Assembly: GCF_010365105.1 (NCBI RefSeq)
Contig: NZ_JAAFGZ010000007.1
Location: forward strand, 182,496 to 246,495
DNA: 64,000 bases
Reading direction: 5' to 3'
DNA from: Polaromonas sp.
GTDB taxonomy: Bacteria > Pseudomonadota > Gammaproteobacteria > Burkholderiales > Burkholderiaceae_C
Of the stretch, positions 34,574 to 43,820 are shown piece by piece. Below the pieces are notes generated by a model, which saw only the letters and a program-made list of their open reading frames with translations, had not been told where the DNA came from and did not search any database. The translations under genes and the position numbers were made by a program. Within the stretch, counting starts at the first letter, position 1, and the number at the start of each line of letters is the position of its first letter.

Positions 34574-35298
34574 GACTCCGGGGATGCCGCAGCAGCAGGG
34601 ATTTTCGCCATGGTGGCGGTCAGCCGGTAGCCTGCGCCCCGGACGGTTTCCACCATCGCCCCAGCGTGTCCCAGGGCTTCGCGCAGGCGCTTGACATGCA
34701 CATCGACCGTGCGTTCCTCGATGAACACATGGTCGCCCCAGACCTTGTCGAGCAGGCTGGCGCGGCTGTGAACCCGCTCCGGATGCTTCATCAGGTGGTG
34801 CAGCAGCTTGAACTCGGTCGGCCCCAGCTTGAGCTCCTGGCTTTGCCAGGCAATGCGGTGCGTGCCGGCGTCCAGCACCAGCGCGCCCACGGTCACGCGG
34901 TCGCCTGGCGACTCCTCGGGCGCACGGCGGCGCAGCACGGCGCGGATGCGGGCCAGCAGTTCCTGCGTCGAAAAGGGCTTGGTGATGTAGTCGTCGGCAC
35001 CGGCGTCGAGCCCGGCGACCTTGTCGGGCTCGTCGCCGCGCGCCGTCAGCATCAGGATGGGAATGCCTTTGGTGCGCTCCTGCTTGCGCCAGTGGCGCGC
35101 CAGGCTCAGGCCGCTCTGGCCGGGCAGCATCCAGTCGAGCAGGATCACATCAGGCAACTCGGCGTCGAGTTCGCGCTGGGCCGCCACGCTGTCGTAGGCC
35201 AGCACCGGCGTGAAGCCGCCATGCTTGAGGTTGACCTGAATCAGTTCGGCAATGGCCGGTTCGTCCTCGACGATCAATACGCGGGGCAGGTGCTTCAT
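34570..35298 (-). CDS. phoB: Phosphate regulon response regulator PhoB
   Basis: A 242-residue OmpR-type regulator. The receiver domain (1-120) has acidic pocket IVEDEP, phospho-acceptor Asp55 in ILLDWMLPG and Lys of TKPFS; the winged-helix DNA-binding domain (about 135-230) ends VETVRGAGYRL. It binds Pho boxes such as those before pstS, the fasciclin gene and ppk in this window. Located 3 bp after the phoU stop. Confidence 0.95.
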   Translation of the reverse strand: MKHLPRVLIVEDEPAIAELIQVNLKHGGFTPVLAYDSVAAQRELDAELPDVILLDWMLPGQSGLSLARHWRKQERTKGIPILMLTARGDEPDKVAGLDAGADDYITKPFSTQELLARIRAVLRRRAPEESPGDRVTVGALVLDAGTHRIAWQSQELKLGPTEFKLLHHLMKHPERVHSRASLLDKVWGDHVFIEERTVDVHVKRLREALGHAGAMVETVRGAGYRLTATMAKIPAAAASPES

Positions 35299-35301
35299 GG
35301 C

Positions 35302-36006
35302 TCAGGACTTGACGGCTGACTCGACCTGCTCCATCGGGCTGTGCCGCACATCGGCACCCTTGACGATGTAGATGATGAACTCGGCAATGTTCTTGGCATG
35401 GTCGCCCACGCGCTCGATGGCCTTGGCAATGAACAGCAGGTCCAGGCTGGCCGAAATGGTGCGCGGGTCTTCCATCATGTAGGTGATCAGCTTGCGCACG
35501 AAACCGTCGAATTCGGCATCGATCTGGTCGTCTTCCTTGAGGATGGACACCGCCGCCGCCGTGTCCAGCCGGGCAAAGGCATCAAGCGCCTTGCGCAACA
35601 ACCCCGAGGCCAGGTCGGCCGCAACCCGCAAATCCGACGACGGCAGCGTGCGCGAGGCGCCGTTGTGCATGATGGACTTGACCATGCGGGCGATCTTGGC
35701 GGCTTCGTCCCCGGCGCGCTCCAGGTTGGCGGTGGTTTTGGAAATCGCGATCAGCAGGCGCAGGTCGCGCGCCGTCGGCTGGCGCCGGGCAATGATGGAC
35801 GACAGCTCGCGGTCGATGTCGAGCTCCATACCATTGACGCGAAGCTCGGTCTCGATGACCTGGTTGGCGCATTCGGCGCTGTACTGCGACAGCGCATGAA
35901 TCGCCAGCCGCAACTGCGACTCGACCAGACCGCCGAGTTCCATCACGCGGGACGAGACGCCATTGAGTTCGCTGTCGAACTGGGTGGATAGATGTTTGTC
36001 AGCCAT
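35302..36006 (-). CDS. phoU: Phosphate transport system regulatory protein PhoU
   Basis: A 234-residue all-helical protein with two PhoU repeats; metal-binding E/D-rich helices include ERAGDEAAKIARM in the first repeat and KAIERVGDHAKNIAEF in the second. It connects the Pst transporter to PhoR and restrains uptake and signalling when phosphate is ample. The ATG at 36006 (MADKHLSTQFD) has CGGAG upstream; the frame runs far upstream through pstB without homology. Confidence 0.95.
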   Translation of the reverse strand: MADKHLSTQFDSELNGVSSRVMELGGLVESQLRLAIHALSQYSAECANQVIETELRVNGMELDIDRELSSIIARRQPTARDLRLLIAISKTTANLERAGDEAAKIARMVKSIMHNGASRTLPSSDLRVAADLASGLLRKALDAFARLDTAAAVSILKEDDQIDAEFDGFVRKLITYMMEDPRTISASLDLLFIAKAIERVGDHAKNIAEFIIYIVKGADVRHSPMEQVESAVKS

Positions 36007-36029
36007 GATGCAGCTCCGGTGCGTGTGGT

Positions 36030-36812
36030 TCAGCCGAAACGGCCGGTGATGTAGTCTTCGGTTTCCTGGCGCTTGGGCTTGAAGAATATGTCTTCGGTGA
36101 CGCCGAACTCCACCAGGTCGCCCAGGTACATATAGGCCGTGTAGTCGCTGCAGCGGGCCGCCTGCTGCATGTTGTGCGTCACGATGACCACGGTGTAGTC
36201 GTTTTTCAGCTCGGAAATCAACTCTTCGATCTTGGCGGTGGAAATCGGGTCCAGCGCCGAACACGGTTCGTCGAGCAGCAGCACTTCGGGCTTGATGGCG
36301 ATGCCCCGGGCGATGCACAGCCGCTGCTGCTGGCCGCCCGACAGGCTGGAGCCGCTCTGGTTGAGCTTGTCCTTGACTTCGGTCCACAAAGCGGCCTTGC
36401 GCAAGGCCCATTCCACCCGCTCGTCCATGTCCGAATTCTTGAGGTTCTCGAACAGCTTCACGCCAAACGCGATGTTGTCATAAATCGACATCGGAAACGG
36501 CGTTGGCTTCTGGAACACCATGCCGACCTTGGCTCGGATCAAGGCCACATCTTCCTTGGATGTCAGCAGGTTGTCGCCGTCAAACATGACTTCGCCTACG
36601 GCCCGCTGCTCCGGATAAAGCTGGTACATCCGGTTGAAAATCCGCAGCAGGGTTGATTTGCCGCAGCCCGAGGGGCCGATAAAGGCGGTCACCTTGTTTT
36701 CCGGAATTTCCAGGTTGATATTTTTGAGGGCATGGAATTTGCCGTAATAAAAATTCAGGTTCTTGACTGAAATTTTAGATTTCTCGAGGATTGTGCTGTG
36801 GGTATCCATCAT
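36030..36812 (-). CDS. pstB: Phosphate ABC transporter ATP-binding protein PstB
   Basis: A 260-residue ATPase of the phosphate transporter. Walker A is [10 protein letters not shown], the signature [15 protein letters not shown], Walker [13 protein letters not shown], and the H-loop His in [10 protein letters not shown]. Two ATGs in tandem (36812 and 36809); the AAGG upstream fits the second slightly better. Flanked by pstA and phoU in the usual order. Confidence 0.96.
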   Translation of the reverse strand: MMDTHSTILEKSKISVKNLNFYYGKFHALKNINLEIPENKVTAFIGPSGCGKSTLLRIFNRMYQLYPEQRAVGEVMFDGDNLLTSKEDVALIRAKVGMVFQKPTPFPMSIYDNIAFGVKLFENLKNSDMDERVEWALRKAALWTEVKDKLNQSGSSLSGGQQQRLCIARGIAIKPEVLLLDEPCSALDPISTAKIEELISELKNDYTVVIVTHNMQQAARCSDYTAYMYLGDLVEFGVTEDIFFKPKRQETEDYITGRFG

Positions 36813-36853
36813 TAACCTTGTCTTGTAGGGAGGCGGGCTGGTCAGCCGGCAGT

Positions 36854-37714
36854 TCAGTCTTTTTTGCGTGTCAGCACACGCGCCAGAATATTCAGGCCCA
36901 GCACCGCCATCGTGATGATGAACACGCCGGCCCAGGCCAGCTTCTGCCAGTTCTCATACGGACTCATTGCAAACTTGAAAATGGTCACCGGCAAGCTGGC
37001 AATCGGCTGATTCAGGTTCGAGGTCCAGAACTGGTTGCTCAAGGCAGTGAACAGCAAGGGCGCTGTTTCACCGGCAATGCGCGCCACCGCCAGCAATATG
37101 CCGGTCACCACGCCGGTACGGGCTGCCCGCAGCGTGATGCTGGTGATGACCTTCCACTTGGGGGCACCCAGCGCATAAGCCGCCTCGCGCAGACCCGGCG
37201 GAATCAGCTGCAACATGTTTTCAGTGGTGCGAATCACCACCGGAATCACAATCAAGGCCAGTGCCATGACACCGGCCCAGCCTGAAAAGGAATGGAAACG
37301 GGACACCACAACGGCATACACAAACAGGCCGATCACAATCGATGGTGCAGACAGCAAGATGTCGTTGACAAAGCGCGTGACCGAAGCCAGAGGGCCTTTG
37401 GTGTTGTACTCGGCCAGGTAGATGCCTGCCATGATGCCAATCGGCGTGCCCACGAAGGTGGCCAGCATCACCATCAGGAACGAGCCGTAAATTGCATTGG
37501 CAATGCCGCCCTCTTCATTCGGGGCGGGCGTCATTTCGGTGAAAGTGGCAAGCGTGATGCCGCCTATGCCCAACCTGACGGTTTCCCACAGAATCCAGAA
37601 CAGCCAGAACAGGCCGAAACACATGGCCGCCAGCGACAGCACCAGCGCGAACTGATTGACCCGTTTGCGCTGGGCAAATTTGGCCCGGCGCGGATCCTTC
37701 ATCACGGCGCTCAT
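36854..37714 (-). CDS. pstA: Phosphate ABC transporter permease PstA
   Basis: A 286-residue permease with six predicted membrane helices and the [14 protein letters not shown] coupling loop of ABC permeases that contacts PstB. The start overlaps the pstC stop by 4 bp and has AAGGAG upstream, so translation is coupled. Confidence 0.95.
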   Translation of the reverse strand: MSAVMKDPRRAKFAQRKRVNQFALVLSLAAMCFGLFWLFWILWETVRLGIGGITLATFTEMTPAPNEEGGIANAIYGSFLMVMLATFVGTPIGIMAGIYLAEYNTKGPLASVTRFVNDILLSAPSIVIGLFVYAVVVSRFHSFSGWAGVMALALIVIPVVIRTTENMLQLIPPGLREAAYALGAPKWKVITSITLRAARTGVVTGILLAVARIAGETAPLLFTALSNQFWTSNLNQPIASLPVTIFKFAMSPYENWQKLAWAGVFIITMAVLGLNILARVLTRKKD

Positions 37715-38676
37715 GTTTTGGCTCCTTCATTTTTCTGCAACTGCGACAGCAGCAGTTTGGACAGCGACAGCACCACGAAGGTGATGAAAAACAAGACCAG
37801 TCCCAGGTAGATCAGCGATGCCTGGTGCAGGCCATCGGCCGCCTCGGCAAATTCGTTGGCCAATGCAGAGGTGATGCTGTTGGCAGCCTGAAACAGGCTC
37901 AGCGAATCGAGCTGGTTGAAGTTCCCGATGACAAAGGTCACCGCCATGGTTTCACCCAGTGCGCGCCCCAGACCCAGCATGATGCCGCCCATGACACCGG
38001 CCTTGGTGTAGGGAAGCACCACCTTGGACACCACTTCCCAGGTCGTGGCACCCAGGCCGTAGGCTGATTCCTTGAGCAGCACCGGCGTGACCTCGAACAC
38101 ATCGCGCATCACCGAGGCGATGAACGGAATGATCATGATGGCCAGGATGATGCCGGCCGACAAAATGCCAATACCCACCGGCGGGCCTGAAAAGAGCGCC
38201 CCCAGGTAAGGAACATCGCTGAACACAGCTTGCAGCGGCTGCTGCACGTAAGTGGCCAGAATCGGGCCGAACACCAGCAAGCCCCACATGCCATAGACGA
38301 TGGAAGGCACGGCAGCCAGCAGTTCAATGGCGGTTCCGAGCGGGCGTTTGAGCCACGCTGGCGACAATTCGGTCAAAAACAGCGCAATGCCGAAACTCAC
38401 CGGCACCGCAATCAGCAGGGCAATGAAGGACGTGGCCAGCGTGCCGTAGATCATCACCAGCCCGCCGTACTCGTTCTTGACCGGATCCCAGACGCTGCTG
38501 GTCAGGAAACCCAGGCCATATTTGCTGATCGCCGGCCAGGCGCCGATGATCAGCGATACCAGGATGGCAATGAGCAAACCCAGCGTCAGCAGTGCCGCTG
38601 CCAGGGCGGCCCAGCCGAAAATCCGGTCCGGCAACGGACTTCGCTTCACAGGGTTTACAGGAGGAGGATTGGTCAT
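37711..38676 (-). CDS. pstC: Phosphate ABC transporter permease PstC
   Basis: A 321-residue permease with a first membrane segment at about residues 20-45, a large periplasmic loop ([16 protein letters not shown]) and the coupling loop [14 protein letters not shown]. The ATG at 38676 is taken because [12 protein letters not shown] is the usual hydrophilic lead and a GAGG-type sequence lies nearby; the frame extends upstream into the pstS-pstC gap without homology. Confidence 0.94.
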   Translation of the reverse strand: MTNPPPVNPVKRSPLPDRIFGWAALAAALLTLGLLIAILVSLIIGAWPAISKYGLGFLTSSVWDPVKNEYGGLVMIYGTLATSFIALLIAVPVSFGIALFLTELSPAWLKRPLGTAIELLAAVPSIVYGMWGLLVFGPILATYVQQPLQAVFSDVPYLGALFSGPPVGIGILSAGIILAIMIIPFIASVMRDVFEVTPVLLKESAYGLGATTWEVVSKVVLPYTKAGVMGGIMLGLGRALGETMAVTFVIGNFNQLDSLSLFQAANSITSALANEFAEAADGLHQASLIYLGLVLFFITFVVLSLSKLLLSQLQKNEGAKT

Positions 38677-38688
38677 GGCGCGTCCGGT

Positions 38689-38713
38689 CGCTTTTGCCGG
38701 AAACTCAAAAGCG
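38689..38713 (-). promoter_or_regulatory. Hairpin in the pstS-pstC gap
   Basis: A 7-bp inverted repeat CGCTTTT/AAAAGCG with an 11-base loop, 13 bases before the pstC start. Such stem-loops between a binding-protein gene and its permease genes often lower permease expression or protect the upstream mRNA. Function here is inferred only. Confidence 0.35.
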
Positions 38714-38795
38714 GCCCGGCTTGCCGGAAGTGTAGAGGACACGAAATAAACCCCCGTGGTTTGAAGCTGAAGTACAAAGCCGGTTGACTGACGGC

Positions 38796-39839
38796 TTACT
38801 TGAAGGCGACAGCTTTGCCCGAAGAGTCCTTGATCTCGGCCCATGACTTTTCGATGATCAGCTTCACGTTCGCAGGCATCGGCACATAGTCCAGGGCGCC
38901 AGCAGTTTGGTCGCCATTTTTATAAGCCCACTCAAAGAACTTGAGCGAAGAAGCAGCCTGAGCCGGCTTGTCCTGGACTTTTTGCATCAGGATGAACGTC
39001 GCACCGGTCAGTGGCCATGCGTCTTTGCCTGGCTGCTGGGTCAGGATCTGGTAGAAGCTCTTGGACCATTCGGCGCCAGCGGCTGCAGCCTTGAAAGACG
39101 TGTCGTCAGGCGATACAAAATTGCCGTCAGCATTTTTCATCTGCGCAAAAGCCATTTTATTTTGCTTGACATAGGCATATTCGACGTAGCCAATCGAATT
39201 GGGCAGGCGGCCCACAAAAGCGGCCACACCTTCGTTGCCCTTGCCACCGGCACCGACCGGCCAGTTCACAGCCGTACCCTCGCCCACTTTGGCTTTCCAC
39301 TCGGCGTTCGCCTTGCTCAGGTAGTTGGTGAAGATAAAACTGGTGCCTGAACCATCAGCGCGGCGCACTGGCGAAATAGCGGCATCAGGCAACGCCAGGG
39401 CAGGGTTCAACGCCTTGATGGCCGGGTCGGTCCACTTGGTCACCTTGCCCAGGTAGATGTCGCCGAGAACCTGTCCCGTCAATTTAAGCTGGCCGGGCGC
39501 AATGCCCTTGATGTTGACCACAGGCACCACGCCGCCAATGACGGTAGGAAACTGCATGAGGCCTTTTTTCGCCAGTTCATCGTCTTTCAGGGGAGCGTCC
39601 GAGGCGCCAAAATCTACCGTTTTGGCTTCAATCTGGCGAATACCTGCGCCGGAGCCTACCGACTGGTAGTTGATCTTTACGCCAGTCGCCTTGTTGTAGT
39701 CAGCCGCCCATTTGGAGTAAAGCGGTGCCGGGAAACTGGCGCCGGCGCCTGTCACGTCCTGGGCAGCCGACAGTGCAGCAAACGACATCAGGGCAGCACC
39801 CATGGTCACGGTCATGGAAGCTTTGAAAGTGGATTTCAT
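38796..39839 (-). CDS. pstS: Phosphate-binding periplasmic protein PstS
   Basis: A 347-residue binding protein. Signal peptide with cut near residue 26 (SAA/Q). Phosphate-site loops are visible as [29 protein letters not shown] and [11 protein letters not shown]. It captures phosphate for PstCAB and its occupancy is the basis of Pho sensing. First gene of the operon, with a Pho box and matching -10 upstream. Confidence 0.96.
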   Translation of the reverse strand: MKSTFKASMTVTMGAALMSFAALSAAQDVTGAGASFPAPLYSKWAADYNKATGVKINYQSVGSGAGIRQIEAKTVDFGASDAPLKDDELAKKGLMQFPTVIGGVVPVVNIKGIAPGQLKLTGQVLGDIYLGKVTKWTDPAIKALNPALALPDAAISPVRRADGSGTSFIFTNYLSKANAEWKAKVGEGTAVNWPVGAGGKGNEGVAAFVGRLPNSIGYVEYAYVKQNKMAFAQMKNADGNFVSPDDTSFKAAAAGAEWSKSFYQILTQQPGKDAWPLTGATFILMQKVQDKPAQAASSLKFFEWAYKNGDQTAGALDYVPMPANVKLIIEKSWAEIKDSSGKAVAFK

Positions 39840-39875
39840 CAGGACACCTTTACGGTTGGTTGGAAAGATGCTGCA

Positions 39876-39909
39876 ACTGTAGAAGTCTTGTATGACAAAG
39901 TTGTGACAA
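39876..39909 (-). promoter_or_regulatory. Pho box and -10 element of the pst operon
   Basis: Minus strand: TTGTCAC, AACT, TTGTCAT (39909 to 39892), two 7-bp PhoB half-sites with the standard 4-bp spacer (consensus CTGTCAY-N4-CTGTCAY). Ten bases on lies TACAGT (39881-39876), a good -10 at the spacing known for PhoB-dependent promoters. Confidence 0.85.
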
Positions 39910-39946
39910 GAACACCGGATTTACGGATGGCTCCAACGGTGTGCCG

Positions 39947-40002
39947 GCGTCACAAAACCGTCAAATTTCTGTCATGAACCGGTCACGAAGCCCTCCTACG
40001 CT
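39947..40002 (+). promoter_or_regulatory. Four-half-site Pho box array and -10 before the fasciclin gene
   Basis: Half-sites GCGTCAC (39947), CCGTCAA (39958), CTGTCAT (39969) and CGGTCAC (39980) repeat every 11 bp, one helical turn, as for side-by-side PhoB dimers. TACGCT at 39997-40002 starts 10 bases after the last half-site, the same spacing as in the pstS promoter. Confidence 0.75.
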
Positions 40003-40049
40003 TGCCGCTGTCTTACCTACTACCCTTTCAGCTTCTCAGGAGAATTCAT

Positions 40050-40532
40050 ATGCTCAAGCGTCATTTCGTGTTTGCGGTTGCAGCCATTGCCATCGTTGCT
40101 GGCTGCGCCACGACGTCGCAGCCTGTTTCATTGGCCGACACCATAGCGGCACGGCCACAACTCTCGACGCTGAACGCCCTGATCGTTAAAGCCGGCCTGA
40201 CGGACACATTGAAAGGCGCTGGTCCTTTTACCGTATTTGCCCCCACCAATGAAGCTTTCGCCAAAGTGCCGGCCAAAATCATGGACGCATTGGCCAAAGA
40301 CCCGGCCCAACTGAAAGCGGTGCTGACCTACCACGTGATTTCCGGCAAGGTCATGGCGGCTGATGTCAAGAATAGCAACAGCAAAACCGTCAATGGCGCC
40401 AACGTGGCGCTTTCACGGGCTGGCGATTTCGTGACCGTGGAAGACGCCATGGTGCAGACGCCGGACATTTCAGCAAGCAATGGCGTTGTGCATGTCGTTG
40501 ACAGTGTGCTGCTGCCGCCAGCCAAGCCCTGA
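40050..40532 (+). CDS. Fasciclin (FAS1) domain lipoprotein
   Basis: A 160-residue protein with a lipoprotein signal (lipobox VAGC, Cys19) and one FAS1 domain. The H1 motif is FTVFAPTNEAFAKVP, the YH motif LTYHVISG, and the H2 motif VVHVVDSVLLP. FAS1 proteins act in adhesion or ligand binding at the cell surface; the exact role here is unknown. The ATG at 40050 has AGGAGA 6 bases before it. It is divergent from pstS, and its own upstream region carries a Pho box array, so phosphate starvation control is likely. Confidence 0.88.
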   Translation: MLKRHFVFAVAAIAIVAGCATTSQPVSLADTIAARPQLSTLNALIVKAGLTDTLKGAGPFTVFAPTNEAFAKVPAKIMDALAKDPAQLKAVLTYHVISGKVMAADVKNSNSKTVNGANVALSRAGDFVTVEDAMVQTPDISASNGVVHVVDSVLLPPAKP

Positions 40533-40908
40533 ATACAGGCACGGCTGTTTCGGCCGATTTGCTTCAGATCGGGATTTCAGGGGTCAGTGGCGTGCATCCG
40601 GACTGCCTTGGGTCATGCCTGACCCACCCAGGCATGGAACGACGGCTTCATGGGCTCAGCTTGTGATGCAAGGCCGTCATCCACCCGCCGCACCCAAGGG
40701 AAAGACGTCAACCCCCTGGTTTTCTTAATCCCCTTCATTGCTTTGCGAGCGGGGAAATTCCTGGCCTGATTCGCTGCAGCAGGTTTCAGCGACAGTCATA
40801 GCTGTTTTTTTATACCAAATAAGGCTCCTGCGCAGTATCCACCTGCGCTAGCAGCTATTTATTTAATAGCAAATTGTTTCCTGTTCCTTTTTACCTGAAA
40901 AATCAAAC
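40533..40908. other. Intergenic region of 376 bp
   Basis: It contains a 7-bp hairpin with tetraloop (TGGGTCA/TGACCCA, 40609-40626) that lacks a T run, and a full dispersed-repeat copy (40803-40871). No other open frame or RNA is recognisable. A terminator for the fasciclin gene and a promoter for the next gene presumably lie here but neither is clear. Confidence 0.6.
40803..40871 (-). repeat. Dispersed repeat, copy 5 (best-preserved reference copy)
   Basis: Minus strand: TGCTATTAAATAAATAGCTG, CTAGCGCAGGTGG, ATACTGCGCAGGAGCC, TTATTTGGTATAAAAAA. The head is an inverted repeat around an AT-rich centre and the middle is a second imperfect palindrome of GCGCAG arms. All other copies were identified against this order of blocks. 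Confidence 0.85.
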
Positions 40909-42057
40909 ATGCCATTGCCACCATCCCTCATGAGCCGTCGCCATTGGCTCCAGCGTGTCAGCCTGCTGGCGGCAGGCGCTGCCGCACCCGTTTGGGCTCA
41001 GCCGTCCAGACCAGCGACGGCATCGCGCAGCCTGATGGTCGCCCAGCTGGTTGATTTCTCCCAGGAGCAGCAGGATGTTTCCAAGGATTTTCTGATCGGC
41101 TCGCGCGCCGCATGGCAAGACATCAATGCACACGGCGGCATTCGCGGCCGGCGGGTAGAGCACCTTGCGGTAGAGACTGACGGCACGCCCGCCAGCCTGC
41201 GCAACGCACTGGCCTCCTTGAAAAACGACGCTTCCTGCGTGGTGCTTTCCGGCAGTGTCGGCGACCAGCTGGCCAGTCAGATCGCCGCCATGTCGCTCAA
41301 GGGCGAGCTGAATATTGCCCATGCGGCGCCGTGGCTGCAGAACTCCAGCCTTGAAGTGGATGACAAGACCTTCCCCATCTTCGCGGCACGGCAAGAACAG
41401 ATTGCCCATGCGCTCAAAATCCTGTCGGTCATGGGTGTGAAGGAGCTGGGCGCCATTTATGCCAGTGCGCGCGAGCACGCAGCGCTGCATCACGAAGTCG
41501 AACGAATCGCCGCCGGCATGCAGCTCAGGGTGCAGTCATTTCAAGGCACCGGAGACGTTAGCCTGCTTGGCCAGAAGCTCACGGCCAATACCCCTGCCTT
41601 GCTGCTGTTCGTGGGCGGCACGCCGGAGCTGACCCAGTTCACGCAGGGGCTGGAAAAGCAGGCGCGCCAACGCTACATCGTGGCCCTGGCCGATGTCAAT
41701 CTGCAGACCCTGATGCAAATGGGCGGGGCACGCAACACGCCCATCATTGCGACCCAGCCGGTTCCCATGGTCAACGCCAGCTTGCCGGTGGTGCGCTTGT
41801 ACCGTGAAACGCTCGCCCGGCTGTTCGACGAACCCCCTACCCCCTTGAGTCTGGCAGGCTTCATTGCTGCCCGCTATACGTTTGAAGTACTCAATGAAAT
41901 TGAAGGGCCGCCGACACGTCAAAGCGCCCTGGCCAGCTTCCAGCGGCGCGCCAACCTGGACGTCGGTGGCTTTCGCATCAGCTTCAACGCCCAGCGCAGA
42001 AGTGGCGCTTACGTCACGCAAAGCATGATGACGCAAGAGGGCCGGCTGATTGGCTGA
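40909..42057 (+). CDS. Orphan ABC-type substrate-binding protein, possible Tat export
   Basis: A 382-residue Peripla_BP_6-like protein. The N terminus MSRRHWLQRVSLLAAGAAA carries an SRR twin-arginine-like motif and ends in PVWA, a likely cut site. The body has VAQLVDFSQEQQ, GSRAAWQDINAHGGIRGR and later periplasmic-binding-fold segments. It begins at 40909, or at an internal ATG (40930) that gives the Tat motif at its start. No transporter genes adjoin. The ligand is unknown; it could act in sensing rather than transport. Confidence 0.75.
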   Translation: MPLPPSLMSRRHWLQRVSLLAAGAAAPVWAQPSRPATASRSLMVAQLVDFSQEQQDVSKDFLIGSRAAWQDINAHGGIRGRRVEHLAVETDGTPASLRNALASLKNDASCVVLSGSVGDQLASQIAAMSLKGELNIAHAAPWLQNSSLEVDDKTFPIFAARQEQIAHALKILSVMGVKELGAIYASAREHAALHHEVERIAAGMQLRVQSFQGTGDVSLLGQKLTANTPALLLFVGGTPELTQFTQGLEKQARQRYIVALADVNLQTLMQMGGARNTPIIATQPVPMVNASLPVVRLYRETLARLFDEPPTPLSLAGFIAARYTFEVLNEIEGPPTRQSALASFQRRANLDVGGFRISFNAQRRSGAYVTQSMMTQEGRLIG

Positions 42058-42147
42058 CAAGAAGAAGATCAAGAAGAAGGCATGAGGGCTGACCTGATGC
42101 CCGCTCTGCGCCAATGCTATGCTGAACTCCGAAATAAAAACTCAGAT

Positions 42148-43647
42148 ATGCAAAACGGAACACTGCTTGCCGCTGTGGACTTGGGGTCCAACAGCTTTCG
42201 CCTTGAAATCGGCCGTTTTGACCACGGCCGCATCCATCGCATCGAATACCTCAAGGAAACCGTGCGCCAGGGCAACGGACTGGACGCCGATCGCAGGCTG
42301 TCGCAGGACGCCATGCAGCGCGGCTGGGACTGCCTGGCGCGGTTCGGCGAACGGCTGGCCGGATTCGGCAAGGAGCAGGTACGCGCCGTGGCCACCCAGA
42401 CCCTGCGTGAAGCCGTCAACCGCGATGACTTCATCAGGCGCGGCCAGAAACTGCTGGGTTTTCCGATCGATGTGATTGCCGGACGCGAGGAAGCCCGGCT
42501 GATTTACCAGGGCGTGGCCCATCTGCTGCCGCAGTCCGACGAACGGCGCCTGGTGGTCGACATTGGCGGGCGCTCGACCGAAATGATCCTCGGCCAGGGC
42601 CTGGAGGCTCGTACGCTGGAGTCTTACCGCGTCGGCAGCGTCGCCTGGTCGATGCGCTACTTTGCCGACGGGCAGTTCAGCGCGCGCGCCTTTGAGGTGG
42701 CTGAAATTTCCGCCAAGGCAGTGCTTGACGAAGCCATGGGCACCTACCGCCGGGATGCATGGGATACGGCCTACGGTGCGTCGGGAACCATCGGTGCGGT
42801 CAGCGAGATACTGGCCGTGGCCGGCTGGCCGGCCGACGTGGTGACGCGCGAAGGCCTGGACTGGCTGCTGGACCGGCTGCTCAAGGCGCAAAGCGCCGAC
42901 CGGCTCAAGCTCGAAGGCATCAAGGAAGACCGCCGGGCAGTGATAGGCGGCGGCGTCAGCGTGCTCCGGGCGGTGTTCAGCCTGCTGGACATCGAGCAGA
43001 TGCACGCAGCGCAAGGCGCCTTGCGCCATGGCGTGCTTTACGACCTGGTGGACCGGGGCGAAGACCTGACCGATGTGCGAGCCACCAGCGTGCAGCGGCT
43101 GGCGCACAACTTCAGCACCGACACCGTGCAGTCGGCGCGCCTGAGCAAGGTGGCGCTGCACCTGTTCAAGCTGGGCAGCGCAGGCATGCCGGAGCCCCAG
43201 GTGCAACGTGCCCAGCGAAAGCTGGGCTGGGCGGCGCAACTGCATGAAGTCGGCTGCCAGGTTTCGCACAACTACTACCACAAGCACGGCGCGTACATCC
43301 TCGACAATGCCGACGCGCCAGGCTTCGCGGTGCATGAAATGCACCACCTGAGCCTGCTGGTGCTTGGCCACCGGGGCAAGCTGCGCAAGCTCGAAGCTGA
43401 TTTCGACGACAGGCTGTTTGTCCAGCAACTGCTCTGCCTGCGTCTGGCCGTGATCCTGTGTCATGCACGGCGCGACCCGGACCTGAAGGGGATGCAACTC
43501 AATTGGGAAACCGAGCCCGGCAGGCGCTTCTGGCTGACCTGTCGTCCGGGTTGGGCCGAAGCCTTTCCGCAGTCCGCCTGGCTGCTGCAGGAAGAAGTGC
43601 TGGCCTGGCAAAAAACGCCGTGGACGCTGGTCGTTTCCACATCCTGA
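42148..43647 (+). CDS. ppx: Exopolyphosphatase / pppGpp phosphatase (Ppx/GppA)
   Basis: A 499-residue ASKHA-fold phosphatase. Its signature loops are AAVDLGSNSFRLEIG near the N terminus and LVVDIGGRSTEMILG (about residues 133-147), followed by an HD-like C-terminal domain with ELHEVG-like AAQLHEVGCQVSH. It removes terminal phosphate from polyphosphate and possibly from pppGpp. The ATG at 42148 begins at the homology; 22 upstream codons are in frame. Placed opposite ppk with sixA between. Confidence 0.9.
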   Translation: MQNGTLLAAVDLGSNSFRLEIGRFDHGRIHRIEYLKETVRQGNGLDADRRLSQDAMQRGWDCLARFGERLAGFGKEQVRAVATQTLREAVNRDDFIRRGQKLLGFPIDVIAGREEARLIYQGVAHLLPQSDERRLVVDIGGRSTEMILGQGLEARTLESYRVGSVAWSMRYFADGQFSARAFEVAEISAKAVLDEAMGTYRRDAWDTAYGASGTIGAVSEILAVAGWPADVVTREGLDWLLDRLLKAQSADRLKLEGIKEDRRAVIGGGVSVLRAVFSLLDIEQMHAAQGALRHGVLYDLVDRGEDLTDVRATSVQRLAHNFSTDTVQSARLSKVALHLFKLGSAGMPEPQVQRAQRKLGWAAQLHEVGCQVSHNYYHKHGAYILDNADAPGFAVHEMHHLSLLVLGHRGKLRKLEADFDDRLFVQQLLCLRLAVILCHARRDPDLKGMQLNWETEPGRRFWLTCRPGWAEAFPQSAWLLQEEVLAWQKTPWTLVVSTS

Positions 43648-43726
43648 AAAAGCTGCGCCACCGTCGGGCGCCATCAAAGCGCAACACGCCAGACGCGCCA
43701 TCGCAGCGGCAGGAAATTCAGAATTT

Positions 43727-43780
43727 TGCTACTTTATTAATAGCTGCCTATGCATACCCGGCAAGCGATAACAGCATTTT
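43727..43780 (+). repeat. Dispersed repeat, copy 6
   Basis: TGCTACTTTATTAATAGCTGC, then diverged arms, then ACAGCATTTTCC. It lies in the convergent gap between ppx and sixA. Confidence 0.7.
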
Positions 43781-43820
43781 CCATCTAAAAAATCGATCGA
43801 CTGGTCAGCGCCAGTGGGTT

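Noticed and set aside
42142..43701. A 519-codon open frame on the minus strand across ppx
   Set aside because: Mirror of a conserved phosphatase gene; no motif and no start signal.
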